Source: Cynocephalus volans
Lineage: Eukaryota > Chordata > Mammalia > Dermoptera > Cynocephalidae
DNA: 64,000 bases
Assembly (NCBI RefSeq): GCF_027409185.1
Contig: NC_084460.1
Location: 147,978,569-148,042,568, forward strand
Direction: 5' to 3'
Position 1 is the stretch's first letter. Each line of letters opens with the position of its first letter. A model generated the notes under the pieces. The model was not told the origin of the DNA and ran no database searches. It saw only the letters and a program-made list of their open reading frames with translations. The position numbers and the translations under genes are program-made. Below are positions 43,562 through 53,995 of the stretch, piece by piece.

Positions 43562-45324
43562 TTTTAATAATACCTTACTTGGCAGTTTGAAAAAATATAC
43601 ATATTTGGCAATTGATAGAAAGTATTGATGAAAGCATAAAAGTCATGTCTGTAAAGAAATAAGCATGTTCATATTACCTCAGGTCCATGCGTTACACAAA
43701 TATATACATAATTTGAATAAAATACAGAAAAAAATGTAGTAAAGTCAGATTTATTATACTAAAGAACTGCTTTATCCTAATACTGCTTGGAATTACTGAG
43801 AGTCGTACTCAAGAGAATCCTGTTATTAACATCATTTTATTTCTCTAACAGAGTTTCATAAAGATGCCTCAGAACAGTGGAAGTTAGTGTGGGTGTGGGG
43901 AATGTGTATGAGGTTCCACCCGTTCCCATATCCTCATAATCAGGGCACTTTTTCTTCAAGTTGTTTGATAACAGGGAATATACATCACATATCCTGGAAA
44001 GATGTTATGACACTACAAAAATTGTACAAAAGTCCCTGACAGCTTTTGCAAAGTATACAAGAGTGTTCTCTCACACAGGCATGTACTACAATCATGGCTG
44101 ATGGGCAACGAGTAAACAGGATTCAACAAGAGAAACTGAAAGATAAATTCTTCTGTAAGCTAGCCCTTGCTGTGATAATAAGAGAATTAGTGCTGGGAAA
44201 CAAGATTAAACTAGTGTGTTTAGAATAAATGAGTAGGTAGCTAGCTAGCTAGATAAATAGATAAGTGTGTCTTTAGTAATTCAAAACTTTGAGTAAAATT
44301 TGAGAAATTATATGAAATCAAAAGTCAACAGGAAAGGTCCTCTAGTAAAAAGGGGGTAAAATGCAATTTAAAAAATAGACTCAAGAATCATAAATTATTA
44401 TTTTGAATAAGTGGATGCCACTCTGTTTTGAATATTATTATTAATGGAATTTAGTGTCCCTTAGTGATTTTTGCTGAGAAAATGAATTAGTCAATTGACA
44501 GAGAGAAAAAAAATTGCACTAACTTTTAAAAGTGGGGCTAAATTAACCAAAGCATATTTCCACTTATATTGTTAAATTAACTATTTTATTTTCTAAATAA
44601 TCTAAAGTAAAGCAAAAGACAGACTTTAAAATATTGCATTGTATGAAATTATAACAGATACTTTGCTTCCATTTTGAGTATTTTAGCTTAGAAGAATATC
44701 TCTAATGAGCTTCCTATCAAAATTATCTATCTTACTCATATGGTATAACAGATTGTATTCATGTGCATGGTATATGTAAAGATATTGTAAGTTTTCTGCT
44801 GCTCTTGGTTCAGGTCTCTGTTGCATATAGAAATACTGTAGCATCAATAACTGTTAATTAGAGTTAGAAGAAAACAAACTCTGAACAGAACATAGTTCTC
44901 AAGTCACACAACTCTTTGGTAAAAGATAATTTCAAGATACCTGTGTATTCAATGAGAATATTTTGAAAAAGTTTCCAGAAATGTTAACTCCTTCATCTTC
45001 CGTACTAAAATGTACGCTATAAAATCAATGAATCTAAAACTGCTATAGACCGTTCTTCAACTTCTATTTTCATAATTGATAACCTTGGAGGGCGTCATTA
45101 TTCAGAAAGGTACTCTACAGCATCTAGAGGTTTGACATGAACTGTGATTAATCTGACTCTGATCAAACACTGTGCAATACTGAGATTTCAATTTGAATTT
45201 TTAAATTAGCTTATTTTTCACCACACTAAAATCAAACATCAACCGATTAAAGGGAACTAAAATATAAGGCAAAAGGGTAAATTTTGAATCAGAAATCATA
45301 TTTTTATCAGTTTACTTTTAACTT
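43562..45324. other. Unclassified AT-rich DNA
   Basis: No gene or nameable element. A TAGC/TAGA tetranucleotide run lies at about 44235-44262. Confidence 0.55.
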
Positions 45325-45336
45325 AAAATATATTTT
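45325..45336. repeat. Left direct repeat of GC-rich insertion
   Basis: AAAATATATTTT, repeated at 46445-46456. The sequence is of low complexity, so on its own it is weak support for a target duplication. Confidence 0.6.
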
Positions 45337-46444
45337 AATATATTTATTTATTATTAATATTTTTTACATTCTAAGATGCTGTTGTGGAGCAGTTGGGAGG
45401 GTTGGGGAGGGGAAAGAAGGGGAGTCATAGTGGGAGGAGGAGGAAGGAGGAAGGGGGTGTGGTCAAGGCCCATGGCAACCCCCTCATTCTGGCAGGGGAG
45501 CCCATGGGGCTTTTGGCAGCAGCTCGGTTGTGGCTGGATTGGATGCGAACTTCAGGGGCCCAACGGTTGAGGCCCTCAGCCGCCCACTGCCCTGGCTTGG
45601 GAGCTGGGGGTGCTTCCAGCAAGGGGCCTAGTGGTCATCACTGGACTGAATGTGGATGGGGGGACATGGCTAAGGATCTCGGCCTCCCCACCACCCCAGC
45701 TCGAGAGCCTGGGGCACTTCCAGTGGTGGCTCAGTGGTCATTGCTGGGCTGGATGCCATCATTAGGGGGAATGGCTAAGGCCCTTGGCCCCACACCACCC
45801 AGCTCAAGAGCTCAGGGTGCTTCTGGTGGCAGTTGCTGGGCTGGATGCAGACTTCTGGGGCAAAGGATCCTATTAAAACAGCCCCAGGGAAGGCACAACT
45901 CTACTATGGCCTCCCTGGAAAAGCTTCTGGATTCACTCGCACATAACTCCTGCAGAGCTGCTGGTCTTTGAGGTGGAAACAGCCCCTCCCCAGCGAAGAG
46001 AAATAGACCCTTGGATGCTCTCTCCCATCGCTCATGGAGTCTCTGAGGAGCATGCGTTCTTGGAGTTTTGAGTTGTATTCCTGACTCTGCAGTTTGCAAC
46101 TGCAACTGCGTTTCCTTCCTCCCAAGCAGACAGCTGAGTCAGGCTTCCCCATGCACTACTGGCGGCCACAGCCCTCGGTTGAAGCACTGGAGAATGCGCA
46201 GGGCACATGGAGCAGCTGGTAGTCCAGGAAGAAAGCTGTACAGGAGGAGTTGGGCTCTTCAGTGAAGACCATGTGATCCAGCACCTCCACCACTGCCAGG
46301 GACATGGCCCCAAGGACTCAGGAGCGGTGCTCAGGGAAGGTGCGCTTCTTGCCATCCATCTGGGCCAGGCAGGGAGCCAGGATGCAGAGGTTCCATAGAG
46401 GGTTGGGGGCCTGGCTGGATGCCTAGGCCCTGTGCCTCGCTTCC
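45337..46444 (-). mobile_element. GC-rich composite insertion with ~103-bp minisatellite
   Basis: A 1.1-kb block far richer in G+C than its AT-rich surroundings. Read on the minus strand it begins near 46444 with a segment of broken coding-like frames (46440-45900). These include a 41-residue open piece, LAVVEVLDHMVFTEEPNSS onward, and an 82-codon frame at 46152-45904. I do not recognise either. It then passes into three to four tandem units of 102-104 bp (about 45500-45870). A purine/pyrimidine-biased tract (45395-45460) follows, and an AT-rich tail (45337-45375, ATAATAAATAAATATATT in that sense) that could be a degraded poly(A). The flanking 12-bp repeats suggest one retrotransposition event in minus sense. 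It may be an SVA-like composite or a copy of an unknown transcript. Function unknown. Confidence 0.6.
45500..45870. repeat. Minisatellite, period 102-104 bp
   Basis: Start phrases GAGCTGGGGGTGCTTCCAGC (45601), GAGCCTGGGGCACTTCCAGT (45705) and GAGCTCAGGGTGCTTCTGGT (about 45807) recur about 103 bp apart. Each is followed by a TGGTCAT-GCTGGGCTGGATG-like block and then AATGGCTAAGG-CC--GGCC. A fourth, more diverged unit precedes them (GTGGCTGGATTGGATGCGAA). Confidence 0.85.
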
Positions 46445-46456
46445 AAAATATATTTT
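46445..46456. repeat. Right direct repeat of GC-rich insertion
   Basis: AAAATATATTTT, matching 45325-45336. Confidence 0.6.
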
Positions 46457-47064
46457 TTTGTTTGCCTTGAAGAAAGGCCATAGAGAATTTTTTTAAAAAT
46501 GTAAAAGCACAGCATGACACTTCAGGAGAAATTTTTTGAAGGAAATAATGGCAAATCATCATAAAAAATGTTATTAAGAAAACTCAAACATGATTTTTTC
46601 TATGGTCCTATTGTAAGGACATACAAATTTAAAATAAGAGGATCAATTCTCTCTGTTGAAAATAAGGGAAAAATTTCCTCACCTCCTTTTTCTTTGAGCA
46701 CTTTGGAAAATTGTAAGTACTTTCTCCTTCTTGCAAGGTGTATAAATCCTTTTGAAGACTCAATTGGCCTTTTGTCAACTTTATGATCCAGCAATGTCTT
46801 TCTCAAGAACCTGGAACATCTCTCTCTAAATGCAAAAATCAAGAGTGATGACATGTCTTTCACTTTCTGTGGGAGGGTAGAAACCTAATGTCAGTGGTTG
46901 CCTTGCTCCAACTTGCAAAACTACCTCCTGCCATGAAAACATAAGTTTTTATTTCTTCCAGTTAAAGCCAATAAGCTAACAGTGGTGATCACCTCAGTCA
47001 CCAGGTAAAGTTAGAATGAACTATGTATGATAAATGGTACTACTGAGTCTTCTTACTTGAGACC
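46457..47064. other. Unclassified AT-rich DNA
   Basis: Nothing recognisable. Confidence 0.55.
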
Positions 47065-47478
47065 TGATATGGATTGTGTCCCCCAAATTTTATGTATTAG
47101 TAGCTTAATCCCAACTGTGACTGTTAAGAGGGTGTGAAATCCTATTATTTGAAAATTGAAAGGTAGGGCCTTGAAGAGGTGTTAGATTGTAGGACCATGC
47201 CTAGTGAATGAATTAATAATGGTGGTCAGGGGCGTTGTTCTGAGGGCTTTAAAAGGAGATGAGTGAGGAGGTTGCTCTTGCTCTCTCTGCTCTGCCATTT
47301 TCTGCCATGTGAAACCCCTGCATTGCTACAGAGCCAACACCAAAGAAGACTCTCACCCAATGTGTTTCCTAGACTTTAGATTTCCCAGCCTCCAAAACTG
47401 TAAGCAGTAAGTTTTGTTTTCTTACAAATTACCCAGTTCCAAGTATTTTGTTATAAGCAACAGAAATGGGTTAATATA
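47065..47478 (+). mobile_element. MST/THE1-like MaLR LTR, copy 3
   Basis: The best preserved member. It starts TGATATGGATTGTGTCCCCC, followed by TTATGTATTAGTAGCTTAAT, AAGAGGGTGTGAAATCCTAT, GCCATTTTCTGCCATGTGAA and CTCCAAAACTGTAAGCAGTA. It ends ATAAGCAACAGAAATGGGTT then AATATA. Same family as the copies at 23796, 29199 and 61518. Confidence 0.9.
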
Positions 47479-47798
47479 AGGACTAGTTGTTATTTATCAT
47501 AAAAACCTATGTGTAATGGGTTTTATCTGTTTGGTTAAATAAAATGGTGAGATTTGTAGTCTTTTAGTTTATTGCCTGTAATGCTCATCACATTCTCATT
47601 TAATACTTATTGAACAATAATGATGTTCTCTTTCTCTATTACCATTGTGGAGAGGGCTTCTGGGTTGGGAGAAGATTTTGACTTCAATTATAATGACCCA
47701 GCACTATCTTGCACTAAGTTCAAATCTTTAGCAACACTGCAAACTACTTTATGAATCAAGATGGGTCAGGAGTATAGAACAGGGAGGATATAGGCAGG
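47479..47798. other. Unclassified DNA
   Basis: Nothing recognisable. Confidence 0.55.
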
Positions 47799-48155
47799 TG
47801 ATATGGTCTGAGTATTTGTGTCCCCTCAAAATTCATATGTTGAAATCCTAATCTCCAAGGTGATGGTATAAGAGGTGGGGCCTGTTGGGAGCTGATTAGG
47901 GCATGAGGGCTGCTCTCTCCTAAATAGAATTACTGCCCTCATAAAAGAGACCCCAGAGAACTAGCTAGCTCCTACCACCCTGTGAAGACAGAGCAAGAGG
48001 GTGCCATCTATGAGAAAGCAGGCCATACAAATCTGCAACCACCTTGATCTTGGACTTCCCAGCCTCTAGAACTGTGAGAAATAGATTTCTGTAGTTTATA
48101 AGCCACCCAGTTTATGGCATTTTGTTATAGCAGCTCCAATAAATGGACTAAAATA
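47799..48155 (+). mobile_element. MaLR LTR of a second subfamily (MLT1/MST-type)
   Basis: TGATATGGTCTGAGTATTTG, CCTCAAAATTCATATGTTGA, AATCCTAATCTCCAAGGTGA, GGTGGGGCCTGTTGGGAGCT, ATAAAAGAGACCCCAGAGAA, CACCTTGATCTTGGACTTCC, TTATAAGCCACCCAGTTTAT and a 3' end AATGGACTAAAATAAC. This is a well-known MaLR consensus pattern, distinct from the four-copy family. Confidence 0.9.
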
Positions 48156-49783
48156 ACAAGTTTAAAAAAAAAAGGCCACATAAAAACTATGCTTCAGATA
48201 TGTGGAAGGGAAATATCTCTGCAAAGGAGATACCAGAAAAATAAAAACAGAGATGCCTAACACATAGGTTACTTAAAAAAAAAATCTTAAATTATAATGC
48301 ACATGTTAAGATATTTTATAGCATATAGTTATAACGGTACATTTTTATCATACATACATTTGTGGAAGAAAAAAATCTACAAAAATTACACTTAACAAGA
48401 CATTTACTAAAAACACTAGAATTTTTCAAGTTAAAAGTTTGAGTTTTCATTTCCCTTTCCTCTTCTAACTTATTTCAATACCCACCCCCTAAAAATAAAT
48501 CTCAATTTATGAATATGCACTAAGCATATTGTAGGAATTATAAATTAAAATAAGCTTTCTTCCTAAATTTAAATTAATTTAAAAATATTTTATTATAGAT
48601 TAGTCAAAACACTCTGCATTCATCTTAGTGTCTACGTTCAAGTGCTAATCTTAGAAGGATGATTACAGAATACAACAGGTAAATACAAAGTGTAGGTAAG
48701 TTCAGTCTAGGTAGGCTCCGTAAAATAAATTTTAGTGAACACTAATTCTGTTTCCTTCATACTCTAGGTCCTTCTACAACTCTATAACTAAGACATCTGC
48801 ATTTCTTTCTTAAATTCACCATATCATTAACACCAACAAATGTTTGAGATATTTCTAAATTATCATTACCATGAAGAAGCTGGTTCTATCCATAGGTCAT
48901 ATGGAAGTGCATGATTTTCCCAAGACTTTTAGAATTTCTGGATTCCTATTTTAAATAGCCCTGTTCTTGTCATCTTAACTGATGGCTCACTCTATTCTCT
49001 GCAGCATGCAAAAATATATCCTCAAGCTACTAGCTTTTTACCTTCTATGGATCTTTGAGAGTACCAAGAGTTTGTCTTGCTAAGTATCCTGTGAGATGAA
49101 ACAATTATTTTAGGAATTAAACATCTTCCTGTTATTGTAATTAGAAGTGAAATAAACTAAGTAACATATTTGTTCTTGAATGCTGCTTAGGGCTACTACA
49201 AATTAAGAAGATATAATGGTTATTTTCTCATATTGGTCAGAATAACAAACTGTGATATTTAAACAAATCAATAAAAAGTCATTTTTCCCTGAAAACATTC
49301 AACAATTGTGGTGGTCATTACAATCTGAAGCAAAACAGCTAGAAATATCAGTGAAAAAATGGAAGCACTGTGGGGGCAAAATGTAGAAGACAGGATTCTG
49401 TTGAATTCTGTATTTTTATTTGATTACATCCATTTAAAGTACACACTTTAAAGTACTACTCCCTCAACTTTAGATCATCAATCAAGTGCATAGTATTTAC
49501 ATAGAATGTCCCAGTCAATGTATTCATCCTCACTTCAAGATCACATTTGAGTTATTTAAAAGATTTATCTTAACTTAAAAATCATAATAGAACTGCTTGT
49601 TTCTTTTGTGAATATGATAATTTTCGATGAAATATTCATGGCAAAATAAATTAACATGATGAAACTATAAAATATTAAACATCTGTCTATATTTTTTGTG
49701 TATCATAATAGTCTTAAATTCTCTAACACTAAATATTGACACCAGACACTACTGCTTAAAAGACTGGGCTATTTTCTACATAC
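48156..49783. other. Unclassified AT-rich DNA
   Basis: No gene or nameable repeat in 1.6 kb. Confidence 0.6.
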
Positions 49784-49788
49784 CCTAA

Positions 49789-50235
49789 TGTGAAGAAAAT
49801 GGAATAATTTAGTCAGGCCCCCTCACCTTGGGTCTGGTTGGGGGTTGTGCAGCACATTTGTTGAAAACAAGTTGTGTGTGGGTGGAGTTAGTATGCATTT
49901 GCACCCATGTATCTTTTTAGTTTGTTGCTATTGTGTGTTTTTCAGTTTGTGAAGCAGAAGCTGGCTGGTAGAGCTTGCATCTAAAAATAGAGCATGTTTA
50001 CTCTGCTGTCAGCTGCTCCATTTTTTCTTTAGACTTTGCTGGTAGCAGTCGAGTTTCTGAGTTTCTCTTTATACTGCCTAACTCTCAGATGTGTGTGCTG
50101 AATAAAGACTATTCCTACTTCAACCAAGTCTCCAAGGACCCTTTTGCCAGTTACCTCACTCGTAGACCTGTGTGTGAAGGGTTTATGAATGGGCTCACGG
50201 GGTCTGTGAGCTCCAGACCCAGCCCTAGCTCTACA
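49789..50235 (+). mobile_element. Solo retroviral LTR, family A copy 2
   Basis: 447 bp with canonical TG...CA ends: TGTGAAGAAAATGGAATAAT to CCCAGCCCTAGCTCTACA. The 5-bp target duplication CCTAA is intact (49784-49788 and 50236-50240). It shares U3, the polyadenylation signal (AATAAAGACTATTCC, about 50101) and U5 (CAACCAAGTCTCCAAGGACC, GTCTGTGAGCTCCAGACCCA) with 4566-5035. The intact duplication marks it as a clean LTR-LTR recombinant. A 175-codon frame running through it into the CA repeat is fortuitous. Confidence 0.93.
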
Positions 50236-50401
50236 CCTAATCTTCTCATTATTTTTTTGGATACCTATCTCTATGCAGGAGTGGTGATTGTGGAGGATAA
50301 GTCAGGAATAAGGGAGAGTATTTTGTTCAAGCCCACAATTACAAGACCAGTTTCCCTGCTTTTTAATTCCAGAAAACCAATATCTAAATCTCAAAGCAAT
50401 G

Positions 50402-50423
50402 GGGTGTGTGCGTGTGTGTGCAT

Positions 50424-50456
<33 letters not shown>
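50402..50456. repeat. Palindromic (GT)n-CATG-(AC)n microsatellite
   Basis: GTGTGTGCGTGTGTGTGCATG is followed directly by TACACACACACACACACACA and more AC units. The two halves are inverted complements. Confidence 0.95.
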
Positions 50457-50460
<4 letters not shown>

Positions 50461-51439
50461 ATATTCAAAACATGCCTATTTATTTCATCCATTCACTTCT
50501 AGAATCCCTACTTCATTATAATGGGACAACTCGTTTTCTTAATTTCTCACATTTTAGAGACCCTCCCTATTACATCAGAACAAGAATATTGATTGTATTT
50601 GGTGAATTAAAATATGAAAGACTGAAATTTAGTTTTTCAGTGAAAGTTTTTAGAAGATTGAAATGGATTTGAAAACTTAAATCTTGCATTCATACCTTTA
50701 AAATCAAAACCATCAGATTATTAGCATCAGATATTTATATATTGGAGTAGTGAGAGTAAAATTTAGTTTACATGATCCAAGAAAGGCCATTGAACAAGCT
50801 GTAGAAAACTGTATCTTAAACTATTTGTTAAAGAAACATACAACAACAAATATCCTCTAAAGAAAGATTTTCATTTGGTCAACTAAAGAACCCATATGCC
50901 ACTAGTGGTGTTCTGTTGAAAGTTGTATTTGGAATTACTTGTGCATTTGGTAGTATTAAAAATTATCTTCAATACATTTTAATCTTCATTCTCTTCATTT
51001 GGGAAGTACATTACATCTATACTGTCTTCCAAATGAGACTCTTGAAGTAACCAAAATCATACTAATAAATACTTTCCATTTGAAACACATAAGACAATGG
51101 GTTGGGGACAATAACCAACAGGGTAAAACCATCAGTAATATTATATTTGAGCTGAAATGAGATGTGACTGTAAAGCAATAGGTTTGTTTTTCCCCTGTAG
51201 ATCATCTGGTTTTGAAACATGCAAGAAAAAGGAATTCCTTTCTTCCAAAATAAATAAATAGTAACCATTCTGGTTACTCTAAAATCATGTTACACTTCAC
51301 TCTGTCATTTCTTTGCTGTGTTAAAATTAAAAACTTATTTCTTATTCCTGAATCTTATATTCTTGCCAGTAAAGAATGTTGTACTAAAGATTGTACTAAT
51401 GTTTCAGAATAATAACACCTGGCAGTAATGTTGTTTTAA
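50457..51439. other. Unclassified AT-rich DNA
   Basis: Nothing recognisable. Confidence 0.6.
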
Positions 51440-51505
51440 GAAAGAAAGAGAGAAATAGGGAGGGAGGGAGGGAGGAAGGGAAGGGAAGGAAAGGAAAGGG
51501 AAAGT
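51440..51505. repeat. Purine tract (GGGA/GGAA)n
   Basis: About 66 bp of almost pure A/G on the plus strand, with GGGAGGGAGGGAGGGAGGAA at its centre. This is a candidate G-quadruplex or triplex-forming tract. Confidence 0.93.
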
Positions 51506-52759
51506 AATGTGACCTTAAGGCTCAAAAACAAATGCTTAGAAAACAAAAATATATTTAATAATTAACTTCCTAAAATAGTACCAACACATTCATTGATTTC
51601 TAAAAAGTGATTTTATTTGTCCATATATATACCAAGTGATTAGATAAAAACTTTCCATTTGTTTAAAATATAGGCTGATATTTCAAAAATAAATTTCTTG
51701 ATTCACTTCTTTCATAAATAGATGTCTCAGTGTAAAAATAAGTGTAACAGAAAATGTCAGTGTAGACATTGATATATTTTGTTCAAATGGAGCTCCATTG
51801 CCTGCTCTTCCAGCTCAAGTACTGGTGGTTAACTTTAACAGGCCTTGCTTTTTATTTTATCGCACTGTATCTTAGGCTTTATGTTATACTTATGCTAGCA
51901 TGTATCTGTGGGAAAAGCCTAAAATGATTGGAAAATCAGCTTTCCTCTCAGCCCTGCTTTTCGTCTTTCATTTTATTTACTAATTCACAGCTTTTCTTTC
52001 CCTGTGATCTAGTCATAGTCAGAGCGGAATTGAATGCCTCTCATCTTGCTAGGAACAGGGCTTTCTATCACATTACCTCTATGTTTAGAGAATTCCACTA
52101 GGTCCCGATAAAGCAGAGAATTGATTTTTAAGATCTTGATGTTAACTCTTTGGATTTACACATCATCAATCTATCAGTTCTCTTTCTAACTTTTTTTTTC
52201 TTTTTATTTTTCCTTGCCACAACTTCGGGACTTACCTTCTGAAGAGTCTTTGCCTGCATTAAGCTATATTTCTCACAGCATTTTAAGACCTCAGGCCACA
52301 AGCATTAGTGTTGATGGTCTTTCTTCTTTATCCTATTTTAAACGTAATACCAAACTATATACATTCTGTTTACCACCTTTGGACATATTCTATCCCCTTT
52401 GAAAGCAGTAAGGGTCAAGAAGAGTAATCAATGAAGCAGGCCAGGCATAAAAGCTGGTTTGCAAAAATCACTATATGAGCTTAATTTTATCCCAGTTCTG
52501 TGATTCTTCCTAAGAAGCAACAACCATTACATAGATAGAATATGTGAGGTGAATAGGGTGGATAAATCATGCAATTTATTTGTAATAACCAACCAGTTTT
52601 GTAAAATACCAGAAGTGTGCAGGAATTAAAACTTAGTATTCTATGTTTGAGTTTAACTCCAAGAAAGCCACTTCCCACTGCAAAAGTGTTTTCATTCTTT
52701 AATATTTATTTTAACCACCCTCAAGTTTTTCCTTGGGACCTCTCCACACATAAATTTAG
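51506..52759. other. Unclassified DNA
   Basis: Nothing recognisable. Confidence 0.6.
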
Positions 52760-52775
52760 CTATAAATCCTGTTTA
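52760..52775. repeat. Left target-site duplication of SINE
   Basis: CTATAAATCCTGTTTA, repeated exactly at 52893-52908. Confidence 0.97.
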
Positions 52776-52892
52776 TTGATTCATTTGTTTGTTTGTTTTT
52801 GGCAGCTGGCTGGTATGGGAATCCAAACCCTTGACCCTTGACCTTGATGTTATAACACGGAGCTCTAACCAACTGAGCTAACAGACCAACTC
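52776..52892 (-). mobile_element. Monomeric tRNA-Ile-derived SINE (CYN-like), copy 2
   Basis: In minus sense: GTTAGCTCAGTTGGTTAGAG (A-box), CTCCGTGTTATAACATCAAG, GGGTTTGGATTCCC (B-box region) and a T-interrupted A tail (CAAACAAACAAA in that sense). A 7-bp GGTCAAG-type unit is tandemly duplicated before the B-box. A perfect 16-bp target duplication flanks it. Confidence 0.96.
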
Positions 52893-52908
52893 CTATAAAT
52901 CCTGTTTA
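52893..52908. repeat. Right target-site duplication of SINE
   Basis: CTATAAATCCTGTTTA, identical to 52760-52775. Confidence 0.97.
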
Positions 52909-53095
52909 ATATTTACTTCTTTTTTAATGTGGTATTTCTAGTTATCATTTAATTATAGAAGGAAACTTGTCATCAGTAATCGGGAATAGAACATAAATGG
53001 TTCTTTGCTTCTTTGTCCCATCCCCCAAAGTGTTCCTGGTTTATCCCATTTTTATTTTTCTAATTATATGTTCCCACTTTTTTTTTTTTTTTTTT

Positions 53096-53330
53096 ACACC
53101 AGCTAGTCACTCACAGTCTTGGGGAGTTCTGCAGCATTTGCCCACAGTTGGAACAACTGCATTCACTCAGTCACCCTTTTTTTGGGTTTATATGGCACCC
53201 GTTGAGGTTGAGCCATCTGCTTTCTTGGGTTTATACGGCACCTGGCTAGCTGTCAGGTTTAAGTGGCACCCTCCGAGCCTTCTCGGGTTTAGGTGGCACC
53301 CGGAGAGCCACCTGCCTTTGGACAAATGTG
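53096..53330 (-). repeat. Array of short GGTGCCA(N)TAAACC repeats
   Basis: In minus sense GGTGCCACCTAAACCCGAGA, GGTGCCACTTAAACCTGACA, GGTGCCGTATAAACCCAAGA and GGTGCCATATAAACCCAAAA recur at roughly 30-50-bp spacing, before the element's poly(A). Confidence 0.85.
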
Positions 53331-53844
53331 ACATGTGTTTACTACATCATCTCCAGAGCAAGTTACACCATTGGCCCCTAGGTCCCAAAGCTGCAGCAGC
53401 CAGGGGCTCTCCCTCTTTCTGCTGCTTTACTGTCTCCCCCAAGTCAACCAGTGCAGCCTGGGTATACAGGACATAGGTGGTAAACTGGGTCACCTGTGGA
53501 TCACCCACCGGTTGCCCATCCAGTCCCACAGGCTGCTCGTGTCTCAATTTCTCATGCACAATAGGTTATGCCTGGAGATGCATGGTTTCCCCCAACTCAC
53601 CACTGGGTTGGTCATTGTCCCTGGTATGAGAGGCAGGAGTTCCAGTCATTGCATGTCATCCTCCAGGACATTTATCCTTGCTTCCAACAACTCTACTTTC
53701 TGCCTCAAATCTCGATCAGTTTGCAGCATAGTGAGCAGCAGCCAGGCTCTGGTCAGCAGAAAGGTGGCTAGAGGGCACAGCATATTCAAAAGTAGCCACA
53801 TTTCCTCCTTCTTCCAAGGGCTTTTGTCTCCTGTACCTGCTCAG

Positions 53845-53993
53845 AATCCTGTCGCAGACTACGCCAATTGCTGAGCTCTTTTACCTGCCTGTAATCCTAA
53901 TGACTGTGGTGCTCTGGCTAATGTTGGAATCCTGCACTGACTATGCCAATTGTTAAGCTATTTTACCTGCCCGTAATCCTGCTGACTGTGCCA
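53845..53993 (-). repeat. Four primer-binding-site-like units resembling tRNA-Ser
   Basis: Plus-strand units are AATCCTGCTGACTGTGCCA (53975-53993), AATCCTGCACTGACTATGCCA (53928-53948), AATCCTAATGACTGTGGTG (53891-53909) and AATCCTGTCGCAGACTACGCCA-like (53845-53866, written here as AATCCTGTCGC plus AGACTACGCCA). The 3' end of tRNA-Ser is AATCCTGCCGACTACG plus CCA. The first unit matches 16 of 19 bases and lies two bases inside the LTR, where a primer site must be. Units 1 and 3 of the array share the trailing ATTG(T/C)T(A/G)AGCT-TTTTACCTGCC. Confidence 0.75.
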
Positions 53994-53995
53994 CA

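Noticed and set aside
45384-45971. 195-codon plus-strand frame in the GC-rich block
   Set aside because: It spans the minisatellite, whose repeats lack stops in several frames and strands. The likely sense of the element is minus, and no protein is recognisable.
45376-46440. CpG-island promoter of a gene
   Set aside because: It is sharply bounded by direct repeats and tandem in structure. No first exon or downstream gene is visible, so an insertion explains it better.
49975-50502. 175-codon plus-strand frame
   Set aside because: It crosses the LTR end, its target duplication and the CA microsatellite, so it is a composite of unrelated sequence.
53335-53874. 179-codon plus-strand frame
   Set aside because: Antisense to the partial provirus interior; no domain is visible.
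53845-53993. CRISPR-like repeat array
   Set aside because: The units are irregular in spacing and unequal in length, in a mammalian retroviral context. They are better explained as primer-binding-site copies.
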